Shown one piece after another: positions 8,934 through 22,444 of a stretch of DNA of 64,000 nucleotides; the first letter of the stretch is position 1; each line of letters opens with the position of its first letter. The notes below the pieces were generated by a model. It was not told the DNA's origin. It was given only the letters and a program-made list of their open reading frames with translations, and searched no databases. The stretch is from Prauserella cavernicola (lineage in GTDB: Bacteria; Actinomycetota; Actinomycetes; Mycobacteriales; Pseudonocardiaceae): NCBI RefSeq assembly GCF_016595675.1, contig NZ_JAENJH010000002.1:62001-126000 (forward strand), given 5' to 3'. A program made the position numbers and the translations under genes.

Positions 8934-8964
8934 AGGGCCCCGCAGCTTCAAGCTGCGGGGCCCT
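8934..8964. terminator. Bidirectional terminator between cassette 2 and rpoC
   Basis: A 13-bp perfect GC-rich stem (AGGGCCCCGCAGC, loop TTCAA, and its complement) sits exactly between convergent genes. It has no long T tract, as is common for high-GC actinobacteria. It probably ends transcription of both the T7SS-associated cassette and rpoBC. Confidence 0.8.
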
Positions 8965-8976
8965 GTCCGTCGTGCC

Positions 8977-12888
<3,912 letters not shown>

Positions 12889-12933
12889 GTCCTTGCATCC
12901 CCTTGGGGTTGATTCGGCTAGAGGAGTCGGCTA

Positions 12934-12973
12934 CCCGGGGCGGGGGCACGCGGGAGGTGTGCCCCCGCCCGGG
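12934..12973 (-). other. GC hairpin in the rpoB-rpoC spacer
   Basis: A 15-bp stem (GTGCCCCCGCCCGGG against its complement with one bulged base) with a 9-nt loop lies between the rpoB stop and the rpoC start. No T run follows on the minus strand, so full termination is unlikely. An RNA-processing or partial attenuation site is possible. Confidence 0.5.
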
Positions 12974-12981
12974 CGGCTGGG

Positions 12982-15900
12982 TCATTGCACGACGTCGTCC
13001 ACGGAAGGCGACTCGTTGCGGGACAGGTTGATGCCGAGGTTCGCAGCTGCGCGCTCGAGGTCCTCGTCGTCGGAGTCGCGCATCTCGATGGCGGCCCCGT
13101 CGCTGGAGAGCACCTCGACGTTGAGGCACAGCGACTGCAGTTCCTTCAACAGCACCTTGAAGGACTCCGGGATACCCGGCGACGGCATGTTCTCGCCCTT
13201 GACGATCGCCTCGTAGACCTTCACGCGGCCGAGCACGTCGTCGGACTTGATGGTGAGCAGCTCCTGCAGCGTGTACGCCGCGCCGTAGGCCTGCATCGCC
13301 CAGCACTCCATCTCACCGAAGCGCTGGCCACCGAACTGCGCCTTACCACCCAGCGGCTGCTGCGTGATCATGGAGTACGGACCCGTCGAACGGGCGTGGA
13401 TCTTGTCGTCCACCATGTGGTGCAGCTTCAGGATGTACATGTAGCCGACCGACACCGGGTACGGGAACGGCTCGCCGGAACGGCCGTCCAGCAGTGTCGC
13501 CTTGCCCTCCGGGCCGACCATGCGGTCGCCGTCACGGTTCGGCTTGGTGCAGGAGAGCAGGCCCATGAGCTCCTGCTCCTTGGCACCGTCGAACACCGGG
13601 GTGGCGGTGTTCGTGCCGGGGTCGACGTCCCGCAGCTCCTCGGAGAGGTTCGCCGCCCAGTCGGGGCTCCCCTCGACCTGCCAGCCCTGCGAGGCCAGCC
13701 AGCCGAGGTGCAGCTCGAGGATCTGGCCGATGTTCATACGACGCGGCACACCGTGCGTGTTCAGCACGACGTCGACCGGGGTCCCGTCCTCGAGGAACGG
13801 CATGTCCTCGACCGGCAGGATCTTGCCGATGACGCCCTTGTTGCCGTGCCGGCCCGCGAGCTTGTCGCCGTCCTGCACCTTGCTCTTCTTCGCCACGTAG
13901 ACGCGAACGAGCTCGTTGACGCCCGGGGGCAGCTCGTCGTCGTCCTCGCGGGAGAACACGCGGATGCCGATGACCTTGCCGGTCTCACCGTGCGGCACCT
14001 TGAGCGAGGTGTCGCGGACCTCGCGCGCCTTCTCACCGAAGATCGCGCGGAGCAGACGCTCCTCCGGGGTCAGCTCGGTCTCGCCCTTCGGCGTGACCTT
14101 GCCGACCAGGATGTCGCCGTCGCGGACCTCGGCACCGATGCGGATGATGCCGCGCTCGTCGAGGTCGGCCAGCACGTCCTCGGAGACGTTCGGGATGTCC
14201 CGCGTGATCTCCTCGGCACCCAGCTTGGTGTCGCGGGCGTCGATCTCGTGCTCCTCGATGTGGATCGAGGTGAGCACGTCGTCCTGGACGAGCCGCTGCG
14301 AGATGACGATGGCGTCCTCGTAGTTGTGGCCCTCCCACGGCATGACCGCCACGAGCAGGTTCTTGCCGAGCGCCATCTCACCGTCGTCGGTGGACGGGCC
14401 GTCGGCGATGACCTGGCCCTTCTCGACCCGGTCGCCCTCGCTGACCACCGGACGGTGGTTGAAGCAGGTGCCGGCGTTGGTGCGACGGAACTTGTAGAGG
14501 CCGTAGCTCTTCCGCGTGCCGTCGTCGTGCATGACGGTGACCATGTCGGCCGAGAGCTCCTCGACCACACCGGCCTGCTCGGCGACGAGCACGTCACCGG
14601 CGTCGACGGCGGCGGTCAGCTCGACGCCCGTACCGACCAGCGGCGACTCGTTGCGCAGCAGCGGCACAGCCTGACGCTGCATGTTCGCGCCCATCAGAGC
14701 GCGGTTGGCGTCGTCGTGCTCGAGGAACGGGATCATGCCGGTGGCGACCGACACCATCTGCCGCGGCGAGACGTCCATGTAGTCGATCTCGAGCGGGTCG
14801 ATCAGCTCGACCTCGCCGCCCTTGCGACGACCCAGCACCGACTCCTCGACGAAGTGACCGTCGTCGGTCAGCGGCGCGTTGGCCTGCGCCTTGACGAAGC
14901 GGTCCTCCTCGTCGGCGGTCAGGTAGTCGACCTGGTCGGTGACCCGGCCCTCGACGACCTTCCGGTACGGCGTCTCGATGAAGCCGAACGGGTTGACCCG
15001 CGCGTAGGAGCACAGCGAGCCGATCAGACCGATGTTCGGGCCTTCCGGCGTCTCGATCGGGCACATGCGGCCGTAGTGGCTGGGGTGCACGTCGCGGACG
15101 TCCATGCCGGCACGCTCACGGGACAGACCGCCGGGGCCCAGCGCCGAGAGACGGCGCTTGTGGGTCAGGCCCGACAGCGGGTTGTTCTGGTCCATGAACT
15201 GCGACAGCTGGGAGGTTCCGAAGAACTCCTTGATCGCGGCGACGACCGGGCGGATGTTGATCAGGGTCTGCGGCGTGATCGCCTCGACGTCCTGGGTCGT
15301 CATCCGCTCGCGGACCACGCGCTCCATGCGGGAGAGGCCGACCCGGATCTGGTTCTGGATCAGCTCACCCACGGTGCGCAGGCGGCGGTTGCCGAAGTGG
15401 TCGATGTCGTCGGTCTCGACCGGCACCTCGGTCTCGCCCGGCTTCATCTCCTCCTCGCCCGCGTGCAGGCGGACGAGGTACTCGATGGTGGTGACGATGT
15501 CCTCTTCGGTGAGGGTGCCGCTGTCGTACGGCAGGTCGAGGCCGAGCTTCTTGTTGATCTTGTACCGGCCGACCTTGGCGAGGTCGTAGCGCTTGTCCTT
15601 GAAGAACAGGTTCTCCAGGAGGGTCTGAGCGCTCTCCTTCGTCGGCGGCTCACCCGGACGCAGCTTGCGGTAGATGTCGAGCAGCGCCTCGTCGGTGCCG
15701 GCCGTGTGGTCCTTCTCGAGGGTCGCGAGCAGCGTCTCCGAGAAGGAGAAGCGCTCCCGGATCGCCTCGGTGGTCCAGCCGAGCGCCTTCAGCAGCACGG
15801 TGACCGGCTGACGACGCTTGCGGTCGATCCGGACCCCGACCGTGTCGCGCTTGTCGACGTCGAACTCGAGCCACGCACCACGGCTCGGGATGATCTTGAC

Positions 15901-16473
15901 GCTGAAGACGTCCTTGTCGGTCGTCTTGTCGATGGTCTGGTCGAAGTACACACCCGGCGAACGGACGAGCTGCGAGACCACGACGCGCTCGGTGCCGTTG
16001 ATGACGAAAGTGCCCTTGTCGGTCATCACGGGGAAGTCGCCCATGAAGACCGTCTGGCTCTTGATCTCACCGGTGTTGTTGTTGACGAACTCCGCGGTGA
16101 CGAACAACGGCGCCGCGTAGGTCATGTCCTTGTCCTTGCACTCCTCGACGGAGGCCTTCACCTCGTCGAAGCGAGGGTCGGAGAAGGACAGGGACATCGA
16201 ACCGGAGAAGTCCTCGATCGGGGAGATCTCGTTGAGGACCTCCTCGAGACCACCGGCGGGGTTCTCCTCGCCCTCTTCGACGGCGCGTTCGAACCACGCC
16301 TCCGAGCCGGTAAACCATTCGAAAGACCGGATCTGCACGTCGAGCAGGTTCGGAGTACTCAGCGGCTCGCGGATCTTCGCGAAAGAGACTCGCTTGGGTG
16401 CTCCTGGAATTCCGGTTGACTCCCGAGTCGCGTTGGTCGCAGCAGTGGCCTGGTTCGCGGGAGAGACTGCCAA
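12982..16473 (-). CDS. rpoB: RNA polymerase beta subunit
   Basis: Catalytic subunit of RNA polymerase and rifamycin target. The rifampicin region reads [18 protein letters not shown] then [14 protein letters not shown], wild type at the positions usually mutated, so rifamycin sensitivity is predicted. I choose the TTG at 16473 (LAVSPANQ, 1163 aa): GGAAGG at 16481-16486 lies 7 nt upstream, and a promoter with TTGACA ends only about 38 nt further up. The longer in-frame reading to 16530 would run through the promoter's -10, and the ATG at 16494 has no ribosome-binding site. C-terminal beta motifs are intact. Confidence 0.95.
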   Translation of the reverse strand: MAVSPANQATAATNATRESTGIPGAPKRVSFAKIREPLSTPNLLDVQIRSFEWFTGSEAWFERAVEEGEENPAGGLEEVLNEISPIEDFSGSMSLSFSDPRFDEVKASVEECKDKDMTYAAPLFVTAEFVNNNTGEIKSQTVFMGDFPVMTDKGTFVINGTERVVVSQLVRSPGVYFDQTIDKTTDKDVFSVKIIPSRGAWLEFDVDKRDTVGVRIDRKRRQPVTVLLKALGWTTEAIRERFSFSETLLATLEKDHTAGTDEALLDIYRKLRPGEPPTKESAQTLLENLFFKDKRYDLAKVGRYKINKKLGLDLPYDSGTLTEEDIVTTIEYLVRLHAGEEEMKPGETEVPVETDDIDHFGNRRLRTVGELIQNQIRVGLSRMERVVRERMTTQDVEAITPQTLINIRPVVAAIKEFFGTSQLSQFMDQNNPLSGLTHKRRLSALGPGGLSRERAGMDVRDVHPSHYGRMCPIETPEGPNIGLIGSLCSYARVNPFGFIETPYRKVVEGRVTDQVDYLTADEEDRFVKAQANAPLTDDGHFVEESVLGRRKGGEVELIDPLEIDYMDVSPRQMVSVATGMIPFLEHDDANRALMGANMQRQAVPLLRNESPLVGTGVELTAAVDAGDVLVAEQAGVVEELSADMVTVMHDDGTRKSYGLYKFRRTNAGTCFNHRPVVSEGDRVEKGQVIADGPSTDDGEMALGKNLLVAVMPWEGHNYEDAIVISQRLVQDDVLTSIHIEEHEIDARDTKLGAEEITRDIPNVSEDVLADLDERGIIRIGAEVRDGDILVGKVTPKGETELTPEERLLRAIFGEKAREVRDTSLKVPHGETGKVIGIRVFSREDDDELPPGVNELVRVYVAKKSKVQDGDKLAGRHGNKGVIGKILPVEDMPFLEDGTPVDVVLNTHGVPRRMNIGQILELHLGWLASQGWQVEGSPDWAANLSEELRDVDPGTNTATPVFDGAKEQELMGLLSCTKPNRDGDRMVGPEGKATLLDGRSGEPFPYPVSVGYMYILKLHHMVDDKIHARSTGPYSMITQQPLGGKAQFGGQRFGEMECWAMQAYGAAYTLQELLTIKSDDVLGRVKVYEAIVKGENMPSPGIPESFKVLLKELQSLCLNVEVLSSDGAAIEMRDSDDEDLERAAANLGINLSRNESPSVDDVVQ

Positions 16474-16510
16474 GATGCGTCCTTCCGGGGACATAGCGGT
16501 ATGAGCAGCC

Positions 16511-16540
16511 GCGTTAGCAACTAGCAACACGTACTGTCAA
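16511..16540 (-). promoter_or_regulatory. rpoBC promoter, proximal
   Basis: On the minus strand a perfect TTGACA -35 (16535-16540) is followed after 18 nt by TAACGC (16511-16516). The transcript would start near 16504 and leave a leader of about 30 nt before the TTG start, carrying GGAAGG. The -10 is weak, the -35 is consensus. Confidence 0.55.
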
Positions 16541-16609
16541 GGGTGCGGTGTTGCCGACCATCCTAGCCACCGCAGCCGGGCAGCCTGAAAGTGGGCAGCG
16601 CAAAGAAGC

Positions 16610-16638
16610 AGTTTAGCCCCGAAGACGACTCTTGTCGA
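16610..16638 (-). promoter_or_regulatory. rpoBC promoter, distal
   Basis: Minus-strand TCGACA (16633-16638), spacer 17, TAAACT (16610-16615): five of six and four of six matches to the housekeeping consensus. It would give a leader of about 130 nt for rpoB. Two tandem promoters would be in keeping with other actinobacterial rpoB genes. Confidence 0.5.
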
Positions 16639-16927
16639 GGGGGCGCGCCCGACGGGGCCCAGCCTCATTGGCCGTCTCCTGGCTCGCCTCCCGCAAGGCT
16701 CGCCGTTGCCAGTAAGCGTGAACCCCCGGGGACTCTGAGTCAAGCGCCCACGCACTCTTGCCATCGGTTGGCGCAGCAAGGGTTGTCCGCACACCTGCTC
16801 AGCTCGTTGCCTGGTCGAGCGGCGGTTGTCCCGGCCGTCGAGGCGACCGGCCGCGACACCTCCGTCGGCGCCCCGAAGATCACCGGGGCACCGGGTGAGA
16901 CGGACCTGAACGCACCGCTGGGCGGTG
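16639..16927. other. Intergenic region upstream of rpoB promoters
   Basis: About 290 nt without a supported gene, between the end of the mce operon and the rpoB promoters. A small hairpin CACCGC-TGG-GCGGTG at 16912-16926, just after the last mce-operon stop, could act as a weak terminator. Nothing else is recognised. Confidence 0.4.
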
Positions 16928-18091
16928 TCAGTTCCCCTCCGGCGGCTGTCCCTCGCCGCCCTGCTGCTCGCCCTGCTGGCCCTGCTCACCCTGCGGCGCC
17001 GGGGTCGGCTGACCGGACGTGTAGGTGTTCATGTCGGTCACCTTCCACTCCCCGTCGCGCTTCTCCGTGGTGAGCCACAGCGCGGCGCCGCCGGTGGAGT
17101 TCTGGTTGTCCGCCGCGCGCACCGCGGTCTGGTCGATGTAGACCATGACCTTCGCGCGGTCGTCGTCGAGCATCACGACGGCGCTGCGCGTGGCGTTCAC
17201 CGTGACCACCAGCTGCTGCTCGGGGGCCAGCCGCTTGAGCTCGCCCATGAACTTCTCGTACTGCTGCCGGACCTCGTCGTTGACCAGCAGCTCGTCCGCG
17301 GCCTTCTCGTTCTTGGGGATGTCGTTGTAGTCGACGGAGAACAGCCGTTCGGCCGCCGAGCTCATCGCCTGCTTGACCTGCCCGGTGCCCGCGACGTCGA
17401 TCAACGCGACGTTCTCGGTCTGCGCGGACGCGTCGCTCTGCCGCAGCTGGAAGAACACCGCGAGCGCCGCGAACAGCAGACCGACCACCAGCAGCACGCC
17501 CACCAGCGCGTAGGAGTTGCGGAAGCGGCCCTCGCGCTTGGAGTCCTGTTCCTGGTCGGCCGGGGCCTCGGGGTCCGGCGTCACGTCGTCTTCGGAGACG
17601 GGCTTCGGCGCGCCCGTGTCCCGGGCCTTGCGGCGCGGTCCAGGTCGCGCGCTCTCAGTCTGTTCCTCGTCGTCGAGCCGCTCCGGGGCCGTCTCAGCCG
17701 ACTCAGCGGCCTCAGGAGCGGCAGCGGCGGCGTCCTTGGTGTCCGTAGCGCCCTCGGTGCGCTCGGACGCCTCGGGCTCGGCGAGCGCGGTGTCCTGGTC
17801 CGTTGCCTCCGGTTCGGCGGCACCGGTGTCCTCGACCTCAGTGCCCTCCGATTCGGCCGACTCGCGCTCCGGGTCGGCGACGGCGGCGTCCTCGGCCTCG
17901 GGGCTCTCCGGCTCGGCGACAGCCTCGGTGGCCTCCGCGGCCTCGGTGGCGTCCGGGCCTTCCGGCTCGGTGGTCTCGGGCTCGCCGTGCGGCCTCGGGC
18001 CGGGCGACGGTGCCCCCGGCTTGCGCAGACCGGCGACGCGCGGCCGCCGGGAAGGCTGCGCCGAGCGGGGAAGACGGCGGGAACCTGACAC
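16928..18091 (-). CDS. Mce-associated membrane protein (long acidic N-terminus)
   Basis: 387 aa, last gene of the mce operon, 26 nt after the preceding Mas gene. A basic start (residues 1-35) is followed by about 120 residues of Glu/Ala/Thr/Pro low complexity, then one transmembrane helix (about 193-215, YALVGVLLVVGLLFAALAVF). The extracytoplasmic domain (216-355) has the Mas/SnoaL-like pattern (VNATRSAVVMLDDDRAKVMVYID, LTTEKRDGEWKVTDM). A Gln/Gly-rich tail closes it. Mas proteins stabilise or complete Mce lipid transporters in mycobacteria. The acidic region probably stays in the cytoplasm and is disordered. Confidence 0.8.
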   Translation of the reverse strand: MSGSRRLPRSAQPSRRPRVAGLRKPGAPSPGPRPHGEPETTEPEGPDATEAAEATEAVAEPESPEAEDAAVADPERESAESEGTEVEDTGAAEPEATDQDTALAEPEASERTEGATDTKDAAAAAPEAAESAETAPERLDDEEQTESARPGPRRKARDTGAPKPVSEDDVTPDPEAPADQEQDSKREGRFRNSYALVGVLLVVGLLFAALAVFFQLRQSDASAQTENVALIDVAGTGQVKQAMSSAAERLFSVDYNDIPKNEKAADELLVNDEVRQQYEKFMGELKRLAPEQQLVVTVNATRSAVVMLDDDRAKVMVYIDQTAVRAADNQNSTGGAALWLTTEKRDGEWKVTDMNTYTSGQPTPAPQGEQGQQGEQQGGEGQPPEGN

Positions 18092-18117
18092 GACTGACTC
18101 CGATCCTGCTGTTGCGC

Positions 18118-18756
18118 TTACTGGCTGGTGGCCGCGACCGGCACGTCGCCGACCTGCGCGACCTTCCAGACCTGCTCGCCGTTGTCGTCGACCCGGATCA
18201 GCTGAACCTCGAGGCGCAGCGTCTTGGTGCCCTGCTCCTCACCACGCGTCACCTGGGTGCTCACCGTGGCGAGCGCGGTGGCCTTGCCCTCGCGTTCGTT
18301 GAGCTCGTCGACGGCGACGTCCTGCACCGTGGAGACCACCTTGGTGCCGGCGTCCGCGATCGCCTTGCGGTAGGTCTGCTCGGCTTCGGTGATCTGCGCC
18401 TTGAAGTCCTCGGTGGCCATCGACTTCTGCCGGTTGAAGTACTCGTCGAGGTTCTCGTGGTCCACCTCGGTGAAGGCGGTGACCGCCTGGCCCGCCACGC
18501 GCACGGCGTCCTCGCGCGAGGACGCGATGTCTGCGTTGTCGCCGGACGAGGCTGCCCACCACATGATCCCGAAGACAACGGCCACGACGAACGCGGCCGC
18601 GGCGAACGCGGCACTGCCGAACACCAGCCACCTCGGCGGGCGCGCCGACGTCGGATCGTCGGACGCGACCGCCCAGGGGTTCGTGGCCTTCTCGTCGGGC
18701 TCCTGCTCAGGCGCCTCGGCGTCGACCCGTGTCTGTTCCGGCTCGTCCGAAGTCAT
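18118..18756 (-). CDS. Mce-associated membrane protein
   Basis: 212 aa. A short cytoplasmic acidic segment, one transmembrane helix (about 43-69, WLVFGSAAFAAAAFVVAVVFG) and an outer domain typical of Mce-associated proteins. The domain begins with a helix (SREDAVRVAGQAVTAFTEVD) and ends in a strand-rich part closing with VWKVAQVGDVPV. It follows mceF after 36 nt and precedes the second Mas gene. The role is inferred from mycobacterial Mas proteins, which interact with Mce complexes. No catalytic residues are expected. Confidence 0.8.
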   Translation of the reverse strand: MTSDEPEQTRVDAEAPEQEPDEKATNPWAVASDDPTSARPPRWLVFGSAAFAAAAFVVAVVFGIMWWAASSGDNADIASSREDAVRVAGQAVTAFTEVDHENLDEYFNRQKSMATEDFKAQITEAEQTYRKAIADAGTKVVSTVQDVAVDELNEREGKATALATVSTQVTRGEEQGTKTLRLEVQLIRVDDNGEQVWKVAQVGDVPVAATSQ

Positions 18757-18792
18757 AGCGCTCCAGGGTAGGTCGGGGGTGTGTGGTCTGGA

Positions 18793-20052
18793 TCAACCCG
18801 GCAGGCCGACCAGCTGTCCGAGGCTGGTGATGCTCAGTCCGGGGCTGCCCGCGACGCCGGGAACGCCGCGCAGCGAGGCCAGCTCCTCCTCGTCGCGGGT
18901 GGAGTTCTGCTGCACCTGCTCCTCGCTCGGGGCCACGGGAACGCCGTTGAACGGCGCGTTCTGCGAGCCACGCACGCTGATCGGACTGCCTGCGGGCTCG
19001 GCGCAGTACGCGTCGTCCTTGGGCGGGCGCTCGCTCGTCTCGTTGCCGGGCCGGTACTCCTCCGGCGGCAGGTAACCCTTGGTGCACGACGGCGGATTGA
19101 ACAGGTTCAGCGCGAGGCCGAGGTGAGCCGTGCCGTCGCCGGGCGCCACGGTGAACGCGCCGGTGGACACCATGGGATAGGACACCAGCGCCTGCTCGAT
19201 CCCGTCGAGCCGGGTGACGAGGATGTTCGACGTCGTCAGCAGGTTGGCCACGAGTGTGCTCAGGCCAGGACCCGTCTCGGCCAGTACCTCGCTGACCTGC
19301 GTGGACACCTGGGGCGTGATGTCGATCAGCTTGCGGATGTCGCCGTCGGAATTCTTGAGCGTCTCCGACAGTGACGCGAGATCGCTGCTGAACGAGCGCA
19401 GCGAGCCCGACATCTCGTTCTGGGTGTTCAGCACGATGCCGCCCTGTTCCAGCAGCTCCACCGTCTGCGGCAGGTACTCCCTGGCGACCTTCGTGAAGTC
19501 GCGCGTGGTGTCCATCAGCACCTGCAGGTCCTGGCCGGTGCCGTTGAAGGCGTCGTAGGACTCGTCCACCACGGTGCGCAGCGAGTCGGTGGGCACCGAG
19601 GAGGCGAGGCTGTTCAGGTCGCCGATCACCTTCTCCGTCGGCACCGGGGTGCGCGCCTTGTCGGCCGGGATCACGGCACCGTCCTCGAGGAACGGGCCGT
19701 GCTCGTTGACCGGCTGCAGGTCCACGTACTGCTCACCGACCGCCGAGCGGTTGGCGACCAGCGCGTGCAGCTGGCTCGGCACCTGCGGCGCCTCCGGCTC
19801 GATCTCCAGGTTCGCCTGCAGGCCGGTCTCGGTGAGGCTGAGCTGGCCGACCCTGCCGATGTTGTAGCCGCGGTAGGTCACCTCGGCGCCGGTGAAGATG
19901 CCGCCGGACTCGTCGAGCTGCAGCTTCACGGTGTAGCCGCCCTCGCCGAAGACCTTCTCGACGTCGGTGAAGCGCACGAGCGCGTAGCCGATCGCCAGCA
20001 CCGAGATGATCCCGAAGGCGATGAGCTGGATCCTCGTCCTGCGTACCAGCAT
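18793..20052 (-). CDS. mceF: MCE-family protein MceF
   Basis: 419 aa. An N-terminal signal anchor (residues 7-26) leads into the MCE/MlaD beta domain (about 38-115, with YTVKLQLDESGGIFTGAEVTYRG). A long helical region (about 130-285) follows, then a variable Pro/Glu-rich tail. It is the sixth and last MCE subunit in the operon. In mycobacteria six different MCE subunits form a hetero-hexameric tunnel carrying lipids across the envelope to the YrbE permease. The start ATG overlaps the mceE stop (TGATG). Confidence 0.88.
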   Translation of the reverse strand: MLVRRTRIQLIAFGIISVLAIGYALVRFTDVEKVFGEGGYTVKLQLDESGGIFTGAEVTYRGYNIGRVGQLSLTETGLQANLEIEPEAPQVPSQLHALVANRSAVGEQYVDLQPVNEHGPFLEDGAVIPADKARTPVPTEKVIGDLNSLASSVPTDSLRTVVDESYDAFNGTGQDLQVLMDTTRDFTKVAREYLPQTVELLEQGGIVLNTQNEMSGSLRSFSSDLASLSETLKNSDGDIRKLIDITPQVSTQVSEVLAETGPGLSTLVANLLTTSNILVTRLDGIEQALVSYPMVSTGAFTVAPGDGTAHLGLALNLFNPPSCTKGYLPPEEYRPGNETSERPPKDDAYCAEPAGSPISVRGSQNAPFNGVPVAPSEEQVQQNSTRDEEELASLRGVPGVAGSPGLSITSLGQLVGLPG

Positions 20053-21260
20053 CAGCCCGCACCTCCCGAGAGCACGTCGAAGATCCCCTGCACGCCGGTG
20101 CGCTGCTGCGGCGGCTGCTCGCCAGGCGCCTGCTGCGGGGTGCTCATCGGCTCCGAACCGGGCACGGGCAGCGGTGGTGGCGCGTTCTCCGGCGTGCCCT
20201 CGCGCCCGCTGGTCAGGTCACCGACGATCGGGATGTCCTGCAGCGGGTTCTGCCTGCTGCGGCCCAGGTTGGCGAGCACCTCGCCGAGGTTGAGGTCGAT
20301 GGTGGCGTAGAGGTTGAAGTAGTCGCCCTTGGCGCCGTCGACGGCCGCGTCGCTGAACGGGTAGGTGAGCAGCAGCTCGAGCGCCTTCGGCAGGTCGGAG
20401 CCCGCCTCACCGAGCTTCTGCAACGTCGGCTGCAGCGCCTGCAGGTTCGCCACCAGGTCCTCCTGGCTCGCGTTCACGGTGTCCACCGCGACGCCGGAGA
20501 GCCCGTCGAGCGCCTGCAACATCGTCACGAGCTGGCCCCGCTGCTGCTCGAGCACCTGCAGGCCCGGGCCGAGGTCCTCGATCGCGCCCGCGATCTGGTC
20601 CTTCTGCGAGTTCAGCGTGGAGGACAGGCGGTTGAGCCCGTCGAGCGCGCGCGTGATGTCGCCCGACTGCGCGTCGAGCGTGCGGACCAGTTCCTCCGCG
20701 TTGTTCAGCAGCGCGCGGAGGTTGGGAGAGTTGCCCTCGAGGGTGTTGTTGAGCTCCTTGGTGATGACGTTGAGCTGCTCGACGCCGCCGCCGTTGAGCA
20801 GCATCGACAGCGCACCGAGCACCTCCTCGACCTCGACGTTGCGGTTGGTGCGCGACACCGGGATCAGGTCGCCGTCGGCGAGCGAGGCCTGCGCGGGCGC
20901 CTCGGTGGGCGTGGTGAGCTCGACGTACTTCTCGCCGAGCAGGCTGGACTGGCGCAGGTTCGCGATCGCGTTGGCCGGCAGCTCGACGTCGCCGTTGACG
21001 AGCACGGTGACCTCGGCGGTCCAGCCGTTCTCGGCGAGGCCGACGTTCTCGACCTGGCCCACCGCCACCTCGTTGACCCGCACGCCCGACTGCGGCACGA
21101 GGTCGAGCACGTCGCGGAACTGCACCTTGACGCGGTACGGGTTGTCCCCGAGGTCGGCGCCGCCGGGCAGCGGCACGTCGTAGATGCCGCTGAACCCGCA
21201 GCCCGACACGGCGAGCAGCGCCGCCGCCGACACGGCGGTCAGGCTCTTGCGCCAGCGCAT
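20052..21260 (-). CDS. mceE: MCE-family lipoprotein MceE
   Basis: 402 aa from the ATG at 21260. A longer in-frame reading upstream is rejected because it overruns mceD and hides the signal peptide. The signal sequence ends in a lipobox (LAVSGC, Cys21), marking this as the lipidated subunit, equivalent to the Lpr proteins at position E of mycobacterial mce operons. The MCE domain spans about residues 35-120, followed by the helical needle region and a Pro-rich tail. Stop and start codons overlap with neighbours on both sides. Confidence 0.88.
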   Translation of the reverse strand: MRWRKSLTAVSAAALLAVSGCGFSGIYDVPLPGGADLGDNPYRVKVQFRDVLDLVPQSGVRVNEVAVGQVENVGLAENGWTAEVTVLVNGDVELPANAIANLRQSSLLGEKYVELTTPTEAPAQASLADGDLIPVSRTNRNVEVEEVLGALSMLLNGGGVEQLNVITKELNNTLEGNSPNLRALLNNAEELVRTLDAQSGDITRALDGLNRLSSTLNSQKDQIAGAIEDLGPGLQVLEQQRGQLVTMLQALDGLSGVAVDTVNASQEDLVANLQALQPTLQKLGEAGSDLPKALELLLTYPFSDAAVDGAKGDYFNLYATIDLNLGEVLANLGRSRQNPLQDIPIVGDLTSGREGTPENAPPPLPVPGSEPMSTPQQAPGEQPPQQRTGVQGIFDVLSGGAG

Positions 21261-22444
21261 CACTGCCCACCTCCCGAGCTCAGCAGCTGGTCGGTCAGCG
21301 GCACCGGCAACGGCGGCAGCTGTCCCTGGTTCAGCGCGTTCACCGACTGCGCGAGCGAGGGCACCGGCAGCGTGCCGTCGAGCAGCGGGGCGACCTCCCC
21401 GCACAGGTCGCCGAGCGCGTCCAGCGCGTCCGGCGTCTGCTTGAGGAAGCCACAGATCATCGCGATCGGCGGCTGTGTCAGCTCGTTGAGGTTGGCGCGC
21501 GCGTCGAGCGTTCCCGACGAGGCGTTGTAGGTGTTGGTCAGGTTGCTCAGCGCCAGCGGCGCGATGTCCAGCGTCTCCGCGAGTGCGGCCCGCTGGTCCA
21601 CGAGCACCCTGGTGACGCTGGCGAGCTTGTCGACGTTGGACTTCACGCGGTCGCGGTTGTCCTCGACGAAGTCGCGGACGGTGTAGAGCGTGGTGCCGAG
21701 CTGCTGCACGGTGGCCGCGAGGTTGTCCTTCTCCCCCTCGAGGAACGAGCTGACGTCGGCGAGCTGCGTCTCGAACTCGCGCACCTGGCCGTCACTGTCG
21801 GCCAGCGTCCTGGAGAGCTTGGCCAGGTTCTCGACGGTCTGGAACAGGTCGCCCGAGTTGCCGGAGAGCGTGCCTGCCGCCTGGCTGAGCCTGTTGATCG
21901 TGTCGCCGAGCGCCTTGCCGTTGCCGTCCAGGTTGTCGGAGAGCGTGTCGAGCAGGTTCGACAGCGAGCCGTCGGCGTTGGCGCCGTTCGGGCCGAGCGA
22001 TTCCGAGACGCGGCTCAGGCTCTCGTTGAGCTCGTCGACCTCGAGCGGCACGGCGGTGCGGTTGAGCGGGATCGTGTCGCCGTCGTCGAGCGTGGGGCCG
22101 CCGGTGTAGGCCGGCCCGAACTGGACGTAGCGGTCGGACACCAGCGACGGCGCGACGATCACGGCCTGCGCGTCGGCGGGGATCGACACGGCGCGGTCGT
22201 AGGTCATCTCGACCTTGACGCGCTCTCCCTGCGGTTCGACGCCGGTGACCTCGCCCATCTCGACGCCGAGCACGCGCACGCTGTTGCCGACGTAGAGGCC
22301 GACCGAACTCGAGAAGTACGCCGTCGCGTGCTTCTGGCCCGCGTCCTTGAGCGTCCACCACAGGGCGCCGGCCACCACGAGTCCGAGGACGCACGCGATC
22401 GTGAGGCCACGCACGAGGCTCTGTCCGAAGCGGGTGTCGGTCAT
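21260..22444 (-). CDS. mceD: MCE-family protein MceD
   Basis: 394 aa, start ATG at 22444, overlapping the mceC stop by 4 nt. N-terminal hydrophobic anchor (residues about 13-31, GLTIACVLGLVVAGALWW), MCE domain (about 40-118, beginning TAYFSSSVGLYVGNSVRVLG), then a helical region with repeated Leu and Ser/Asn heptads (SNLLDTLSDNLDGNGKALG). Subunit D of the lipid-transport tunnel. No catalytic site is expected. Confidence 0.88.
   Translation of the reverse strand: MTDTRFGQSLVRGLTIACVLGLVVAGALWWTLKDAGQKHATAYFSSSVGLYVGNSVRVLGVEMGEVTGVEPQGERVKVEMTYDRAVSIPADAQAVIVAPSLVSDRYVQFGPAYTGGPTLDDGDTIPLNRTAVPLEVDELNESLSRVSESLGPNGANADGSLSNLLDTLSDNLDGNGKALGDTINRLSQAAGTLSGNSGDLFQTVENLAKLSRTLADSDGQVREFETQLADVSSFLEGEKDNLAATVQQLGTTLYTVRDFVEDNRDRVKSNVDKLASVTRVLVDQRAALAETLDIAPLALSNLTNTYNASSGTLDARANLNELTQPPIAMICGFLKQTPDALDALGDLCGEVAPLLDGTLPVPSLAQSVNALNQGQLPPLPVPLTDQLLSSGGGQ

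Noticed and set aside
12985-16419. Very long open frame opposite rpoB
   Set aside because: Same reason: a shadow of rpoB with biased composition and no motif.
16474-16530. Longer N-terminus for RpoB
   Set aside because: It would read through the TAACGC hexamer of the promoter and has no ribosome-binding site. The TTG at 16473 does.
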